Below, piece by piece: positions 8,789-18,272 of a DNA stretch of 64,000 bases; the stretch's first letter is position 1, and each line of letters opens with the position of its first letter. A program made the position numbers and the translations under genes. Below the pieces are notes generated by a model. That model saw only the letters and a list, made by a program, of their open reading frames with translations, was not told where the DNA came from and made no database searches. The stretch lies in NCBI RefSeq assembly GCF_030695125.1, contig NZ_JAUYTP010000022.1:62001-126000 (forward strand), written 5' to 3'. Source of the stretch: Allobosea sp. (GTDB lineage: Bacteria; Pseudomonadota; Alphaproteobacteria; Rhizobiales; Beijerinckiaceae).

Positions 8789-9799
8789 TCACGGGTTCGC
8801 CTGCGAGGCCTGTTTCTCCAGTTCGGCCCTGATGGTCGCGGTCGGCTCGCCGCGCGCCATCATCGCGGCCGCACGCTGGCCGTGGCGCGCGAGCCCGTGC
8901 CGCGTCTTGTCGGCGGCCGTCATCAGCACATGCAGTGGTTCGAAGCCTGTTGCCTGCAGCCGTCGCACATAGGCCAGCTGGCTTTCATAGGGAACGATCC
9001 GATCCTCGCGATCCGACAGAACGACGATCGACGGCCTGGGCTGCGTGGGGATGCGCCCGACATGGTCGATCGGATCGTGAAGGGCCTGGATGTTGGTGCT
9101 TTGAACGGTGCGCCGCTTGTCCCAGTGTCGCGTGACCTCACGGACGGACAGCAAGGCCGACGACAGCGCCGCGGCTGAAATGTCGTGGCGCCGGTTCAAG
9201 AGGGCCGCCGCGATCTGCCCGCCGCCGGACTGACCCGCCAGAATGAAACGCGAGACACCATAGCGATTCTTGATCGCGTTGAGCGCGCGGTCCATCAGCA
9301 TCACCTCACGCAACTCGCGGCGCGCGTTGTGGTCGCCCGACGATCCGTACATGCCCGGACGCGCCAGGAAGATGGTGGGACGCCCCGCCTCCCGGGACCA
9401 TCGCGCCATGTCGCGCTGGAGCCCATCGGGCGAGCGCCGCTCATAGCCGGGCGCGATGAAGCGAACGGCCGTTCTCGTCTTCAGCATCACGTCGCCGCTG
9501 AAATAGACCAGGACCACCGGATTTTCGGCTGAGTTCAACCCGTGCGAATAGGCGCGGATGCAATCGCCTTTGCCGTCGAATTCGACCCAGAAGCCGTCAG
9601 GCACGGTCAAACACTGGGCCGGTGAGCTGCGCGAGCCATGCAGCGCTTCGTAAGGATCGAACGGTTCTCCGGCACGCGGGATCGCGAGCTCTCTGGGCGT
9701 GGTCGGCGCCCCCGCCGGGAGTTCCAGCCTCTGCGCCAGAGCTGCCTGGGCCTGCCCGACCATCAAAACGGCGATGGCCCACCTTGATAGCCGCTGCAT
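8789..9799 (-). CDS. Secreted alpha/beta-hydrolase-fold protein
   Basis: 336 aa with a classical signal peptide (MQRLSRWAIAVLMVGQAQA, cut near ALAQ). The nucleophile elbow reads AGQSGGG (GxSxG). A downstream Asp (LSDREDRIVP) and His (TRHGLARHG) could complete a triad. The fold suggests a peptidase- or esterase-like serine hydrolase in the periplasm; the substrate is unknown. Alternative starts at 9850 (ATG) and 9856 (GTG) would add 17 or 19 residues before the signal peptide. I chose 9799 because it gives a normal leader. It converges with DUF3429. Confidence 0.7.
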   Translation of the reverse strand: MQRLSRWAIAVLMVGQAQAALAQRLELPAGAPTTPRELAIPRAGEPFDPYEALHGSRSSPAQCLTVPDGFWVEFDGKGDCIRAYSHGLNSAENPVVLVYFSGDVMLKTRTAVRFIAPGYERRSPDGLQRDMARWSREAGRPTIFLARPGMYGSSGDHNARRELREVMLMDRALNAIKNRYGVSRFILAGQSGGGQIAAALLNRRHDISAAALSSALLSVREVTRHWDKRRTVQSTNIQALHDPIDHVGRIPTQPRPSIVVLSDREDRIVPYESQLAYVRRLQATGFEPLHVLMTAADKTRHGLARHGQRAAAMMARGEPTATIRAELEKQASQANP

Positions 9800-9961
9800 G
9801 TGCCAGCCCGACCTTCCAGTCACCGGCTCCAGCCGGCCGTTCAAACGCATCGGCACAAGCCTGTCGGACCTGCGCGACGGCGCGATGATAATGGGTCGGT
9901 CGTTATCAATCTCGTGCGTTGCGCCGGACCACCGAGCCTGCGTTTCCGATTTGGGCGGCCA

Positions 9962-10594
9962 TCACTCCCGCGAGGCCAAAGCGAGCCGCAGGGCCAGCAT
10001 CCCGAACACCGCGCCCATCAGCTTCTGCGGCCAGCGGGCGAGATGGGGGCGGGCGGCGAGCGCCTGACCGAGCCGGCTCGCGGTCAGGATGACCACACCG
10101 TTGGCGAGCAGCCCCATCAGGTTGAGGATCGTCGCCAGCACCACGACCTGCAGCGCGATCGAGCCGGCCTCGGGCTTCAGGAACTGCGGCAGCAGCGCCA
10201 GCATGAACAGCGCCATCTTGGGATTGAGCAGATTGGTCAGCAGGCCCTGCAGAAAGATTCTGCGCAGCGGCAGGCGGGTTGCGTCGGCGCTCGGGGCGAA
10301 CAGGGGCGCCTGGGCGCGCAGGGTCGTCCAGGCGAGCCAGGCGAGATAGGCCGCGCCGAGAAAACGCAGCGCGTCATAGGCCGCGGGCACCAGCAGGAAG
10401 AGCTGCGACAGGCCAAAGGCCGCGGCAAAAGCCTGGAGATAGCTGCCGGCCGCGATGCCGGCATAGGTCAGGAAGCCGGCGCTGCGCCCCTGACCGAGGC
10501 TGCGCGAAGCGATCAGCAGCATGTCGGGGCCCGGCGTCGCGGTCAGCACCGCGCAGGCGGCGGTGAACAGCGCCAATGTCGCGAGATCGGGCAT
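9962..10594 (-). CDS. LysE/RhtB-family amino-acid exporter
   Basis: 210 aa, six predicted transmembrane segments. Seen: the N-terminal family signature TPGPDMLLIASRSLGQG and the internal LTNLLNPKMALFMLALLPQF. The family exports amino acids or related metabolites. An upstream ATG at 10630 would add 12 hydrophilic residues. The ATG at 10594 is preferred because GGAGG lies just upstream (GGAGG-ATGCG-ATG) and the protein then begins as the family does. Confidence 0.88.
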   Translation of the reverse strand: MPDLATLALFTAACAVLTATPGPDMLLIASRSLGQGRSAGFLTYAGIAAGSYLQAFAAAFGLSQLFLLVPAAYDALRFLGAAYLAWLAWTTLRAQAPLFAPSADATRLPLRRIFLQGLLTNLLNPKMALFMLALLPQFLKPEAGSIALQVVVLATILNLMGLLANGVVILTASRLGQALAARPHLARWPQKLMGAVFGMLALRLALASRE

Positions 10595-10769
10595 CGCATC
10601 CTCCGCGGACGCGCCTGCCGCGTCGGTCATGATCTAGCGCAAACCGCAGGACCAATCGAGTTTTTCGACCATCGCGGATGTGGATGACGCGAAGCCGGCT
10701 GTATCGCGACTCGTCAGCAATGGTATCTTCGCCCTGCGAATCAAGCGTTTCGGGCGGGGGTGGCGGCAG

Positions 10770-11384
10770 ATGTCCGATGAGTTCGGAGAGAGTGGGCGGA
10801 GGCCGATCGGGCCGATCCAGTCGCTCAACCGCGTCATGCGGCTCGACGGGCCCGAAGGGCTCGGCCCGGAGACCGGCGTCGAGGTCAGCGGCCATGTCAA
10901 ATGGTTCGACGTCAGCAAGGGCTACGGTTTCGTCGTGCCCGAGGATGGCGGGGCCGACGTCCTCGTCCATGTCACGATCCTGAAGCGCGATGGTTTCAAC
11001 GCCATCGCCGAAGGCGCTCACATCGTGCTTGAAGCAATCGAGAAGCCGCGCGGCCGACAGGCGATCCGCGTGCTCTCGATCGACACCACCGCGGCCCGCC
11101 ACCCGGCCGAGATGCCGCTGGCGCGCACCAATGTCCAGGTCACCCCGACGAGCGGGCTCGAGCGGATGACGGTGAAGTGGTTCAATCGCCTGCGCGGCTT
11201 CGGCTTCGTCTCGGCCGGCGAGAACGCGCCCGACATCTTCGTGCATATGGAGACGATGCGGCGCTACGGGCTGGTCGAACTGATTCCCGGCCAGGTCGTG
11301 CTGGTGCGCTACGGACCCGGGCCCAAGGGCCTGATGGCGGCCGAGATCCGGCTGGAGCAGGGCGGGGCGCCGATCTCGCACTGA
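10770..11384 (+). CDS. Protein with two cold-shock domains
   Basis: 204 aa. Two CspA-type nucleic-acid-binding domains are visible: the first around GHVKWFDVSKGYGFVVPED with DVLVHVT, the second around MTVKWFNRLRGFGFVSAGE with DIFVHMET. Each carries the RNP1-like (GYGFV / GFGFV) and RNP2-like (VLVHV / IFVHM) aromatic motifs. Tandem CSD proteins of about 200 aa are typical of Hyphomicrobiales and probably bind RNA or ssDNA. GTG at 10680 would add 30 residues without family resemblance. ATG at 10770 follows a G-rich leader. Confidence 0.85.
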   Translation: MSDEFGESGRRPIGPIQSLNRVMRLDGPEGLGPETGVEVSGHVKWFDVSKGYGFVVPEDGGADVLVHVTILKRDGFNAIAEGAHIVLEAIEKPRGRQAIRVLSIDTTAARHPAEMPLARTNVQVTPTSGLERMTVKWFNRLRGFGFVSAGENAPDIFVHMETMRRYGLVELIPGQVVLVRYGPGPKGLMAAEIRLEQGGAPISH

Positions 11385-11402
11385 GCTGAGTTCGGCGATG
11401 CC

Positions 11403-11489
11403 GTCATGCTCGGGCTTGACCCGAGCATCTCCCGCCGCAGAGGGCACTTCTTCTTGCCGGAGATGGTCGGGTCAAGCCCGACCATGACG
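11403..11489. repeat. Intergenic palindromic repeat, family A (copy 2)
   Basis: The cleanest copy. GTCATGCTCGGGCTTGAC then CCGAGCATC forms one palindrome and GATGGTCGGGTCAAGCC then CGACCATGAC a second; the two halves are inverted relative to each other. It lies between the convergent cold-shock and erpA genes and could serve as a bidirectional transcription barrier. Confidence 0.85.
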
Positions 11490-11491
11490 TG

Positions 11492-11842
11492 TCAGAGCGC
11501 AAACGACGTCCCGCAGCCGCAGGAACTCGTCGCGTTCGGGTTGGTGATCTTGAAGGACTGGCCTATCAGGTCGTCGACGAAGTCGATGGTGCAGCCTTCG
11601 AGAAGATCGAGCGAGGTCTCGTCGATCAGCACGGTGGCGCCGTCGCGCTCGATGACCAGGTCGCCAGGCGCCTTCTCCTGGTCAACGTCGAAGATGTACT
11701 GAAAGCCCGAGCAGCCGCCGCCGACGACGCTGACGCGCAGCATCGAGCCCGGCGGTTCCTTCGCCATCACCGAGAGAATGCGGGTCGCGGCCTTCCCGGT
11801 CACGGCGATGCCGCGCGGTTGGGCCTGAAGATCGGTCGTCAT
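11492..11842 (-). CDS. erpA: Iron-sulfur cluster insertion protein ErpA (A-type carrier)
   Basis: 116 aa. A-type Fe-S carriers deliver clusters to apo-proteins. The three conserved cysteines are present: GGGCSGFQY and the C-terminal SSCGCGTSF pair. Charged N-terminal residues replace the shorter start of IscA, and the FKITNPNATSSCGCG ending is ErpA-like. It is divergent from dgt, a conserved arrangement in Hyphomicrobiales. Confidence 0.92.
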   Translation of the reverse strand: MTTDLQAQPRGIAVTGKAATRILSVMAKEPPGSMLRVSVVGGGCSGFQYIFDVDQEKAPGDLVIERDGATVLIDETSLDLLEGCTIDFVDDLIGQSFKITNPNATSSCGCGTSFAL

Positions 11843-11927
11843 CGGCAGATGCTCCTTGCACCTTCGTTACCCGCAAAGGTAAGTGCGCCGCAACGCCTCC
11901 ACAAGCCGGGGCAGCGACGGGCCCGCC

Positions 11928-13175
11928 ATGCCGCAGCCAGACACCACCGCCTTCGGGGCCGTTTCCGCGCGCGAGCCCGGCGATCGCTGGCGCGCGCCTT
12001 ACGCCTGCCGGACCGCCACCAGCCGCGGCCGGCTGATCGCGGAGCCGGCCTCGCCGACGCGCAATCCGTTCCAGCGCGACCGCGACCGCATCATCCACTC
12101 CACCGCCTTCCGCCGGCTCAAGCACAAGACGCAGGTCTTCGTCTCGCATGAGGGCGACCATTTCCGCACAAGGCTGACGCATACGATCGAGGTGGCGCAG
12201 ATCGCGCGCGCCCTGGCGCGGGCGCTGGGGCTCGACGAGGACCTCGCCGAGGCGCTGGCGCTGGCGCATGACCTCGGCCATACGCCCTTCGGTCATACCG
12301 GCGAGGATGCGCTGGCCGACTGTATGGCCGATGCCGGCGGCTTCGACCACAACGCCCAGACGCTGCGGATCGTGACCCGGCTGGAGCGGCGCTATGCCGG
12401 TTTCGACGGGCTGAACCTGACCTGGGAGACGCTGGAGGGGCTGGTCAAGCACAACGGCCCGCTGCTGCTGGCGGACGGCTCCCCGACCGACCGCTATGCG
12501 CAGACGGGCATCCCCGCAGCGATCGTCGAATACCAGGCCAGGCAGGACCTCTGGCTCGACTCCTATGCCTCCGCGGAAGCGCAGGTCGCGGCGCTCGCCG
12601 ACGACATCGCCTACAACGCGCACGACATCGACGACGGCTTGCGGGCCGGGCTGTTCGGCCATGCGGAACTGCGGGCCGTGCCGTTCCTGGCCGCCCTGCT
12701 CGACGAGATCGAAGGCTTGCATCCGGGGCTGGAGACGGCGCGCGCCACCAATGAGCTGGTGCGCCGGGTGATCACGCGCTTCGTCGAGGGCGTCATCTCC
12801 GAGTCGCAGGCGCGGCTGGCGGCGCTGGCGCCGGCTGATGCCGATGCGATCCGGCGGGCGGGGCACCCGGTCATCGCCTTCCCGGCGGGAATCGAAGCCG
12901 CCGACCGTGACATCAAGGCCTTCCTCTATCCCAACATGTATCGCCATGCCCGGATCGCGCCGATCCGCCGCGACGCGGCCCAGGTGGTGCGGGACCTGTT
13001 CGGCCGCTTCAGCGCCGATCCCGCACTGATGCCGGCCGAGTGGGCGGCGGGGTGCGAGAGTCTCGACGCTCATCGGCGGGCGCGGCGCATCGCCGACTAC
13101 ATCGCCGGCATGACCGACTGGTACGCGCTCGACGAGCACCGCCGCCTGTTTGACGCAACCCCCTCGCTGCGATAG
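11928..13175 (+). CDS. dgt: Deoxyguanosinetriphosphate triphosphohydrolase-like protein
   Basis: 415 aa. It hydrolyses dNTPs to deoxynucleosides and tripolyphosphate. Seen: [15 protein letters not shown] near the N-terminus, and the metal-binding HD-domain residues in [15 protein letters not shown] (first His) and [14 protein letters not shown] (HD pair). The length fits the short dGTPase-like group. ATG at 11928 was chosen over GTG at 11883. argS follows 35 bases after the stop, so they are probably one operon. Confidence 0.9.
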   Translation: MPQPDTTAFGAVSAREPGDRWRAPYACRTATSRGRLIAEPASPTRNPFQRDRDRIIHSTAFRRLKHKTQVFVSHEGDHFRTRLTHTIEVAQIARALARALGLDEDLAEALALAHDLGHTPFGHTGEDALADCMADAGGFDHNAQTLRIVTRLERRYAGFDGLNLTWETLEGLVKHNGPLLLADGSPTDRYAQTGIPAAIVEYQARQDLWLDSYASAEAQVAALADDIAYNAHDIDDGLRAGLFGHAELRAVPFLAALLDEIEGLHPGLETARATNELVRRVITRFVEGVISESQARLAALAPADADAIRRAGHPVIAFPAGIEAADRDIKAFLYPNMYRHARIAPIRRDAAQVVRDLFGRFSADPALMPAEWAAGCESLDAHRRARRIADYIAGMTDWYALDEHRRLFDATPSLR

Positions 13176-13210
13176 GGCCGGGCTCTCCTTTTCAGCAGAT
13201 CTTGGCCGCT

Positions 13211-14974
13211 ATGAACCTGTTCGAGACCTATTCCGCCCGCGTCACCGCCGCCCTGTCGGCGCTGTCGGCGCGCGGTGCGCTGCCGGCCGGGCTCGATCTC
13301 GGCCGCGTCGTGGTCGAGCCGACGCGCGATGCCAGCCATGGCGATCTCGCGACCAACGCCGCGATGGTGCTGGCCAAGGAGGCCGGCACCAACCCGCGCG
13401 CGCTGGCCGCGCTGCTGGTCGAGGAACTCGTCAAGGACGGCGAGATCGTCAAGGCGGAGATCGCGGGGCCCGGCTTCATCAATCTGACGCTGCAGCCGGC
13501 CGTCTTCACCGCCATCCTCAGGGATGCGGTGGCGCGCGGGCTCGATTACGGGCGTGGCGCGGCCAAGCCGGAGCCGAAGATCAATGTCGAATATGTCTCG
13601 GCCAATCCGACCGGGCCGATGCATGTCGGCCATGGCCGCGGCGCCGTGTTCGGCGATTCGCTGGCCAACATCCTCGCCTTCGCCGGCCATGAGGTGACGC
13701 GGGAATACTACATCAACGATGCCGGCGCGCAGGTCGACGTGCTCGCCCGCTCGGCCTTCCTGCGCTACCGCGAGGCACTGGGCGAGACGATCACGATTCC
13801 GGAAGGGCTCTATCCCGGCGATTATCTCGTCTCGGTCGGCGAGACCCTGGCGAAGGTGCATGGCGATGCACTTCTCGCCCTGCCGGAAGCCGAATGGCTG
13901 CCGCTGGTGCGCGGCGTGGCGATCGACGGCATGATGGCGATGATCCGCGACGACCTCGCCGCGCTAGGCGTCGTCCATGACGTGTTCTTCTCGGAGCGCT
14001 CGCTGCAGAGCGTCGCCGGTGGCGGCGATGCGGTCGCCGAGACGATCGCGGATCTGCGCGCCCGCGACCTGATCTATCAGGGCCGGCTGCCGCCGCCCAA
14101 GGGCCAGAAGGACGAGGACTGGGAGGATCGCGAGCAGGCGCTGTTCCGCGCCACCCAGTTCGGCGACGATGTCGACCGGCCGCTGCTGAAGTCGGATGGC
14201 AGCTACACCTATTTCGCCAACGACATCGCCTATCACCGCTCGAAGTTCACCCGCGGCTTTGCCCAGATGATCGACGTCTGGGGCGCCGACCATGGCGGCT
14301 ACGTCAAGCGCATGCAGGCGGCGGTTAAGGCCGTCACGCATGAGAAGGGTTCGCTCGACGTCAAGCTGTGCCAGCTGGTCAAGCTGCTGCGCCATGGCGA
14401 GCCGGTGAAGATGTCGAAGCGCTCGGGCGATTTCGTCACGCTGCGCGAGGTGATCGACGAGGTCGGCCGCGATGCGGTGCGCTTCATGATGATCTTCCGC
14501 AAGAACGACGCGACGCTCGACTTCGACCTCGCCAAGGTGGTCGAGCAGTCGAAGGACAACCCGGTCTTCTATGTCCAGTATGCGCATGCGCGCTGCGCCT
14601 CGATCTTCCGGCAGGCGCGCGAGGCCTTTCCCGATCTCGATCTGTCGCCCGCCGCTCTCGTCGGCGCCGACCTGGCGCGCCTCGACGACGAGGCGGAGGT
14701 GGGTATCGTCAAGTTGATCGCGGCCTATCCGCGAATCATCGAAGGCGCGGCGAGCGCCCATGAGCCACATCGCGTGGCCTTCTTCGTGCATGAGCTGGCC
14801 AGCGCTTTCCATTCTTTGTGGAACAAGGGCAAAGACTCGCCGCAATTACGGTTCGTTAATCAAACTGATCGAGAGTTGACTGTGGCGAGGTTGGCGTTTG
14901 TGCATGCGGTGCGCAGCGTCCTTGCTTCCGGTCTGGCAGTCGCGGGAGTTGCGGCGCCGGAAGAGATGCGCTGA
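13211..14974 (+). CDS. argS: Arginyl-tRNA synthetase
   Basis: 587 aa, normal for a class I ArgRS. The N-terminal Arg-tRNA recognition domain is followed by the Rossmann core with the HIGH motif as HVGH (about residue 137) and the KMSKS motif as KMSKR (about residue 399). The C-terminal DALR anticodon-binding domain ends with [19 protein letters not shown] at 13211 (MNLFETYS) is preferred over a TTG three codons upstream. It lies between dgt and the SPOR gene. Confidence 0.96.
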   Translation: MNLFETYSARVTAALSALSARGALPAGLDLGRVVVEPTRDASHGDLATNAAMVLAKEAGTNPRALAALLVEELVKDGEIVKAEIAGPGFINLTLQPAVFTAILRDAVARGLDYGRGAAKPEPKINVEYVSANPTGPMHVGHGRGAVFGDSLANILAFAGHEVTREYYINDAGAQVDVLARSAFLRYREALGETITIPEGLYPGDYLVSVGETLAKVHGDALLALPEAEWLPLVRGVAIDGMMAMIRDDLAALGVVHDVFFSERSLQSVAGGGDAVAETIADLRARDLIYQGRLPPPKGQKDEDWEDREQALFRATQFGDDVDRPLLKSDGSYTYFANDIAYHRSKFTRGFAQMIDVWGADHGGYVKRMQAAVKAVTHEKGSLDVKLCQLVKLLRHGEPVKMSKRSGDFVTLREVIDEVGRDAVRFMMIFRKNDATLDFDLAKVVEQSKDNPVFYVQYAHARCASIFRQAREAFPDLDLSPAALVGADLARLDDEAEVGIVKLIAAYPRIIEGAASAHEPHRVAFFVHELASAFHSLWNKGKDSPQLRFVNQTDRELTVARLAFVHAVRSVLASGLAVAGVAAPEEMR

Positions 14975-15073
14975 CGGCCCCCTGGCCCTCGGCGCGCACA
15001 AGGTCAGGTTGACCGCGTGGCGCATTGGGGGTTCCCATGGCAGCCATCGGCCTGCGCTGGAATGGATCATGCC

Positions 15074-16780
15074 ATGAGTGAGCCAGCTAGAAACCGTTTC
15101 GCCCTCGATCTCGAAGATCTCGAGCGCCAGCTTCGCAGCGCCGGGCAGGCGCCCAGGGTCGGGCAGCCGGCCGACCCGCTGGCGGAGCTGACGCGCATCG
15201 TCGATCAGGGCGATCCGCTGAAAGACATCTTCGGCCATCGCGGCCAGGCGGCTGCGCCCCAGCTCGTGCCGGGTTCGCGGCCTGCGCAGGTCCAGCCCCG
15301 GCCCGAAATCGGCCGCCAGGAGGCGGATCGTCCCGAGATCTCGCGTCACGAGCCGTCCTTCGACGCCGTGCAGCAGTTCCAGGCAGTCGCGGAGCAGTCG
15401 CCGCCGCCCGCCGAACTCCGCGGTGCGCTCGACGAATTCGAGGCCCTGCTGCGTCGCAGCGATGCCGGACGTCCCGCGCCCGCCGCGGTCGCCCCGCTGC
15501 GGGCCGAGCCGCGCTTCGACGAGTCCGACGAGAGCTTCGCGCGGCCTGCGCCGCAGAGCTATCAGCGCGCCGCCGTCGCGCCCGATCTCGCCCCGGCTCC
15601 GCGGGACCTGGACGAGGAGCGCGGTTATCCGGCGCCCTACGACCAGCAGATGCCCGGCGAGGTCCCGTCCTTCCAGTCGGTCCTGCCTGTCCATGACGAT
15701 GGGCCGGTCGATGACGACATGCCGGATCTGGAGCCGCGCCGGTCCCGCAAGGGGCTCTATGCCGCCGCCGCGATCCTGGTGGTCGGTGTGGTCGGCGTCG
15801 GCGCCGTGATGTCGCTGCGCAGTCCGACGAAGAGCACGGACGGGCTGCCCCCGACCATCACGGCCGCCGCCGGGCCGACCAAGGTCGAGCCGGTCAATCC
15901 CGGCGGGGCTGAAATTCCCAACCAGAACAAGCAGATCTACGAGCGTCCGGGCGAGACGGCACCTGCGCAGACGAAGGTCGTCAGCCGCGAGGAACAGCCG
16001 GTCGACGTGCAGCAGGCGGCCCGCTCTCTGCCGACCCGCGTCGTGCTGCCCGGCCCGGGTACGGGCACGGCGACGACGCCGGCCGCCACCCCGGTCGCGC
16101 CGGCCCAGGCTCCGGGCGCTGCCGCCTCCATCGTGACACCGTCCGAGCCTCTGCTCACTCCGGTGCCGCCGGTTCCGGGGCTGGGCGAGCCGCGTCGCGT
16201 GCGGACGGTCTCGATCCGTCCCGATGGCACGCCCGCGCCGCCGGCCAATGGCGTGTCCGGTTACACCAACGGCGCCGTGCCGCTGTCTACCGGTTCGGCT
16301 CCGCCGGCCCGCCCGGCGGCGATCGCCCCGGCCAACCCGACCACCGCGGCGGTGCCGCCGCGCCCTGCCGCGACGCCTGCCGCAGCGCCTGCCGCCGAAG
16401 CCGCCAAGGTGCAGGAGCGCGCCGCAGCGCCCGCGACGACGCCTTCGGCGCCGCTGCGCATCGCCAATGTGGCTCCGGCTGCGCAGACGCCGGCCGCGCC
16501 GGCGCCCGCCACTGCCGCCATCCGCAGCGGAACCGGCGATTTCGTGGTCCAGCTCGGTGCGCCGGGCAGCGAATCGGAGGCGCGTGCGACCTTCGCGGCG
16601 CTGCAGCGCAAATATCCCGGCCAGCTCGGCGGTCAGTCGCCGATCGTGCGCCGGACTGAACTGGCCGGCGGCAAGACCGTGTTCCGCCTGCGCGTGGGCC
16701 CGTATTCGCGCGAGGACGCCACCTCGATGTGCACGGCGCTCCAGGCGGCGGGCGGGCAGTGCTTCATCGCCAAGAACTGA
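15074..16780 (+). CDS. SPOR-domain membrane protein
   Basis: 568 aa. The N-terminal ~230 residues are cytoplasmic and acidic. One transmembrane helix follows (LYAAAAILVVGVVGVGAVM), then a long Pro/Ala/Thr-rich periplasmic linker. The C-terminal SPOR domain runs from about DFVVQLGAPGS to the end (QCFIAKN). SPOR domains bind septal peptidoglycan, and this is the usual argS-nagZ-linked SPOR protein of alphaproteobacteria. ATG at 15074 (MSEPARNRF) was chosen over upstream in-frame codons that add a Trp-rich stretch. Confidence 0.85.
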   Translation: MSEPARNRFALDLEDLERQLRSAGQAPRVGQPADPLAELTRIVDQGDPLKDIFGHRGQAAAPQLVPGSRPAQVQPRPEIGRQEADRPEISRHEPSFDAVQQFQAVAEQSPPPAELRGALDEFEALLRRSDAGRPAPAAVAPLRAEPRFDESDESFARPAPQSYQRAAVAPDLAPAPRDLDEERGYPAPYDQQMPGEVPSFQSVLPVHDDGPVDDDMPDLEPRRSRKGLYAAAAILVVGVVGVGAVMSLRSPTKSTDGLPPTITAAAGPTKVEPVNPGGAEIPNQNKQIYERPGETAPAQTKVVSREEQPVDVQQAARSLPTRVVLPGPGTGTATTPAATPVAPAQAPGAAASIVTPSEPLLTPVPPVPGLGEPRRVRTVSIRPDGTPAPPANGVSGYTNGAVPLSTGSAPPARPAAIAPANPTTAAVPPRPAATPAAAPAAEAAKVQERAAAPATTPSAPLRIANVAPAAQTPAAPAPATAAIRSGTGDFVVQLGAPGSESEARATFAALQRKYPGQLGGQSPIVRRTELAGGKTVFRLRVGPYSREDATSMCTALQAAGGQCFIAKN

Positions 16781-16834
16781 GCCTTCCGAAGGCATCGCGG
16801 CCGACCGCCGCGACCTGATCTGTCAGACCTCCCG

Positions 16835-16868
16835 ACCGGCGGCGCCCTCGCGCCGCCGGTTTTGCTTT
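16835..16868 (+). terminator. Rho-independent terminator after SPOR gene
   Basis: Ten-base stem ACCGGCGGCG / CGCCGCCGGT with loop CCCTCG, followed by TTTGCTTT. It separates the SPOR gene from the TRAP binding-protein gene. Confidence 0.8.
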
Positions 16869-17009
16869 GGCGTCCGGCGCAAGGCGTCCCCGTCGGCCGG
16901 TCGGTGGTCCGCCATCGGGTTTCGTGCGAAGAGGCGCGCAGCAGAGTCGCTGGAGGCGCTCCTCGAGGGGCGCGGCGACCGAAGACCGAAAGCCTATCTG
17001 GAGGACACC

Positions 17010-18104
17010 ATGGATCGTCGCAACTTCGTCAAGACCGCCGCGGGCGGCGCCGCCGGCAGCGCGCTGATCGCGGCACCCGCCATCGCCCAGACGCAGCCCA
17101 AGATCAGCTGGCGGCTGACCTCGAGCTATCCCAAGAGCCTCGACACGCTGTTTGGGCTCTCGACCCAGGTCGCCAAGCGCGTCGCCGAGGCGACCGACGG
17201 CAACTTCCAGATCCAGGTCTTCGCGCCCGGCGAGATCGTGCCCGGTCTGCAGGCGCTCGATGCCGTGCAGAACGGCACGGTCGAATGCAGCCACACCCTG
17301 TCGAGCTTCTATATCGGCAAGGACCCGGCCTTCGCCTTCGAGACCTCGCTGCCCTTCGGCTTCAACACCCGCCAGCAGAACGCCTGGCTCTATGCTGGCG
17401 GCGGGCTCGAGCTCTGCCGCGCCTTCATGAAGAAGCAGGGCCTCTACACCATCCCCTCGGGCAACACCGGCGCGCAGATGGGCGGCTGGTTCCGCAAGGA
17501 GATCAAGTCGCTCGAGGATCTCAAGGGCCTGAAGATGCGCATCGCCGGGCTCGGCGGGCAGATCATGTCCAAGCTCGGCGTCGTGCCGCAGCAGATCGCC
17601 GGCGGCGACATCTATCCGGCGCTGGAGCGCGGCACGCTCGATGCGGTCGAGTTCTCCGGCCCGCTCGACGACGAGAAGCTCGGCTTCCAGAAGGTCGCGA
17701 AATACTACTACTACCCCGGCTTCTGGGAGGGGAACGCCAATGTCAGCTTCCTCGTCAATCTCGAGAAGTGGAACGCGCTGCCCGCGTCCTACAAGGCGAT
17801 CGTCGAGGCGGCCTGCGCCGAGGCGAACGCGCTCTGCGTTGCCAAATACGACCACGGCAATCCCGATGCGCTGGTGCGTCTCGCCGGCACGGGGGCGGAG
17901 CTGCGGCCCTTCCCGCAGGAGGTGATGCTGGCGGCCTTCAAGGAGGCCTTCGCCATGTATGCCGAGCTGGCCGCCAAGAACGCCGAATTCAAGACGTTCT
18001 ACGACTCCTTCCTGCCCTACTGGAAGAAGGAGAACCTCTGGTTCCGCGTCGCCGAGCTGCCCTTCGACGCCTTCAACGCCCAGATGGCGCAGCAGATGCG
18101 CTGA
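17010..18104 (+). CDS. TRAP transporter solute-binding protein, DctP family
   Basis: 364 aa periplasmic binding protein for carboxylate-type solutes. The N-terminus is a twin-arginine signal (MDRRNFVKTAAGG ... APAIAQ). The mature part shows the DctP pattern: FAPGEIVPGLQALDAVQNG, the conserved LKGLKMRI with the ligand-contacting Arg, and GGDIYPALERGTLDAVEF. GGAGG lies five bases before the ATG. No DctQ or DctM membrane subunits are in the window, so this subunit is an orphan. It interrupts the usual SPOR-nagZ order, between a terminator and a repeat. Confidence 0.88.
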   Translation: MDRRNFVKTAAGGAAGSALIAAPAIAQTQPKISWRLTSSYPKSLDTLFGLSTQVAKRVAEATDGNFQIQVFAPGEIVPGLQALDAVQNGTVECSHTLSSFYIGKDPAFAFETSLPFGFNTRQQNAWLYAGGGLELCRAFMKKQGLYTIPSGNTGAQMGGWFRKEIKSLEDLKGLKMRIAGLGGQIMSKLGVVPQQIAGGDIYPALERGTLDAVEFSGPLDDEKLGFQKVAKYYYYPGFWEGNANVSFLVNLEKWNALPASYKAIVEAACAEANALCVAKYDHGNPDALVRLAGTGAELRPFPQEVMLAAFKEAFAMYAELAAKNAEFKTFYDSFLPYWKKENLWFRVAELPFDAFNAQMAQQMR

Positions 18105-18127
18105 GGCGTTTCGTCCGAACCTCAACC

Positions 18128-18230
18128 GTCATCCCGGGCGACCGCAGGTCGCCCGGGATCCATCCTGGGGCTCCGACGCCCTGTGATGGCTCCCGGGCCG
18201 CGCCGCTTCGCGGCCCGGCCAGGATGACGG
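18128..18230. repeat. Intergenic palindromic repeat, family B (copy 1)
   Basis: GTCATCCCGGGCGACC opens it, CGGGATCCATCC is in the middle and AGGATGACGG closes it. Two internal hairpins are visible: GGGCGACC/GGTCGCCC and GGGCCGCG/CGCGGCCC. It lies between the TRAP binding-protein gene and nagZ. Other copies start at 21039, 26803, 37972, 44974, 49380 and 51509. Confidence 0.8.
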
Positions 18231-18272
18231 CGGAGGGTTGACCGCGCCCGCGGCGCTTCCTACCCCAGCACC

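Noticed and set aside
16224-17009. In-frame 5' extension of the TRAP binding-protein gene
   Set aside because: It overlaps the SPOR gene in another frame and crosses a terminator; the Tat signal and GGAGG fix the start at 17010.
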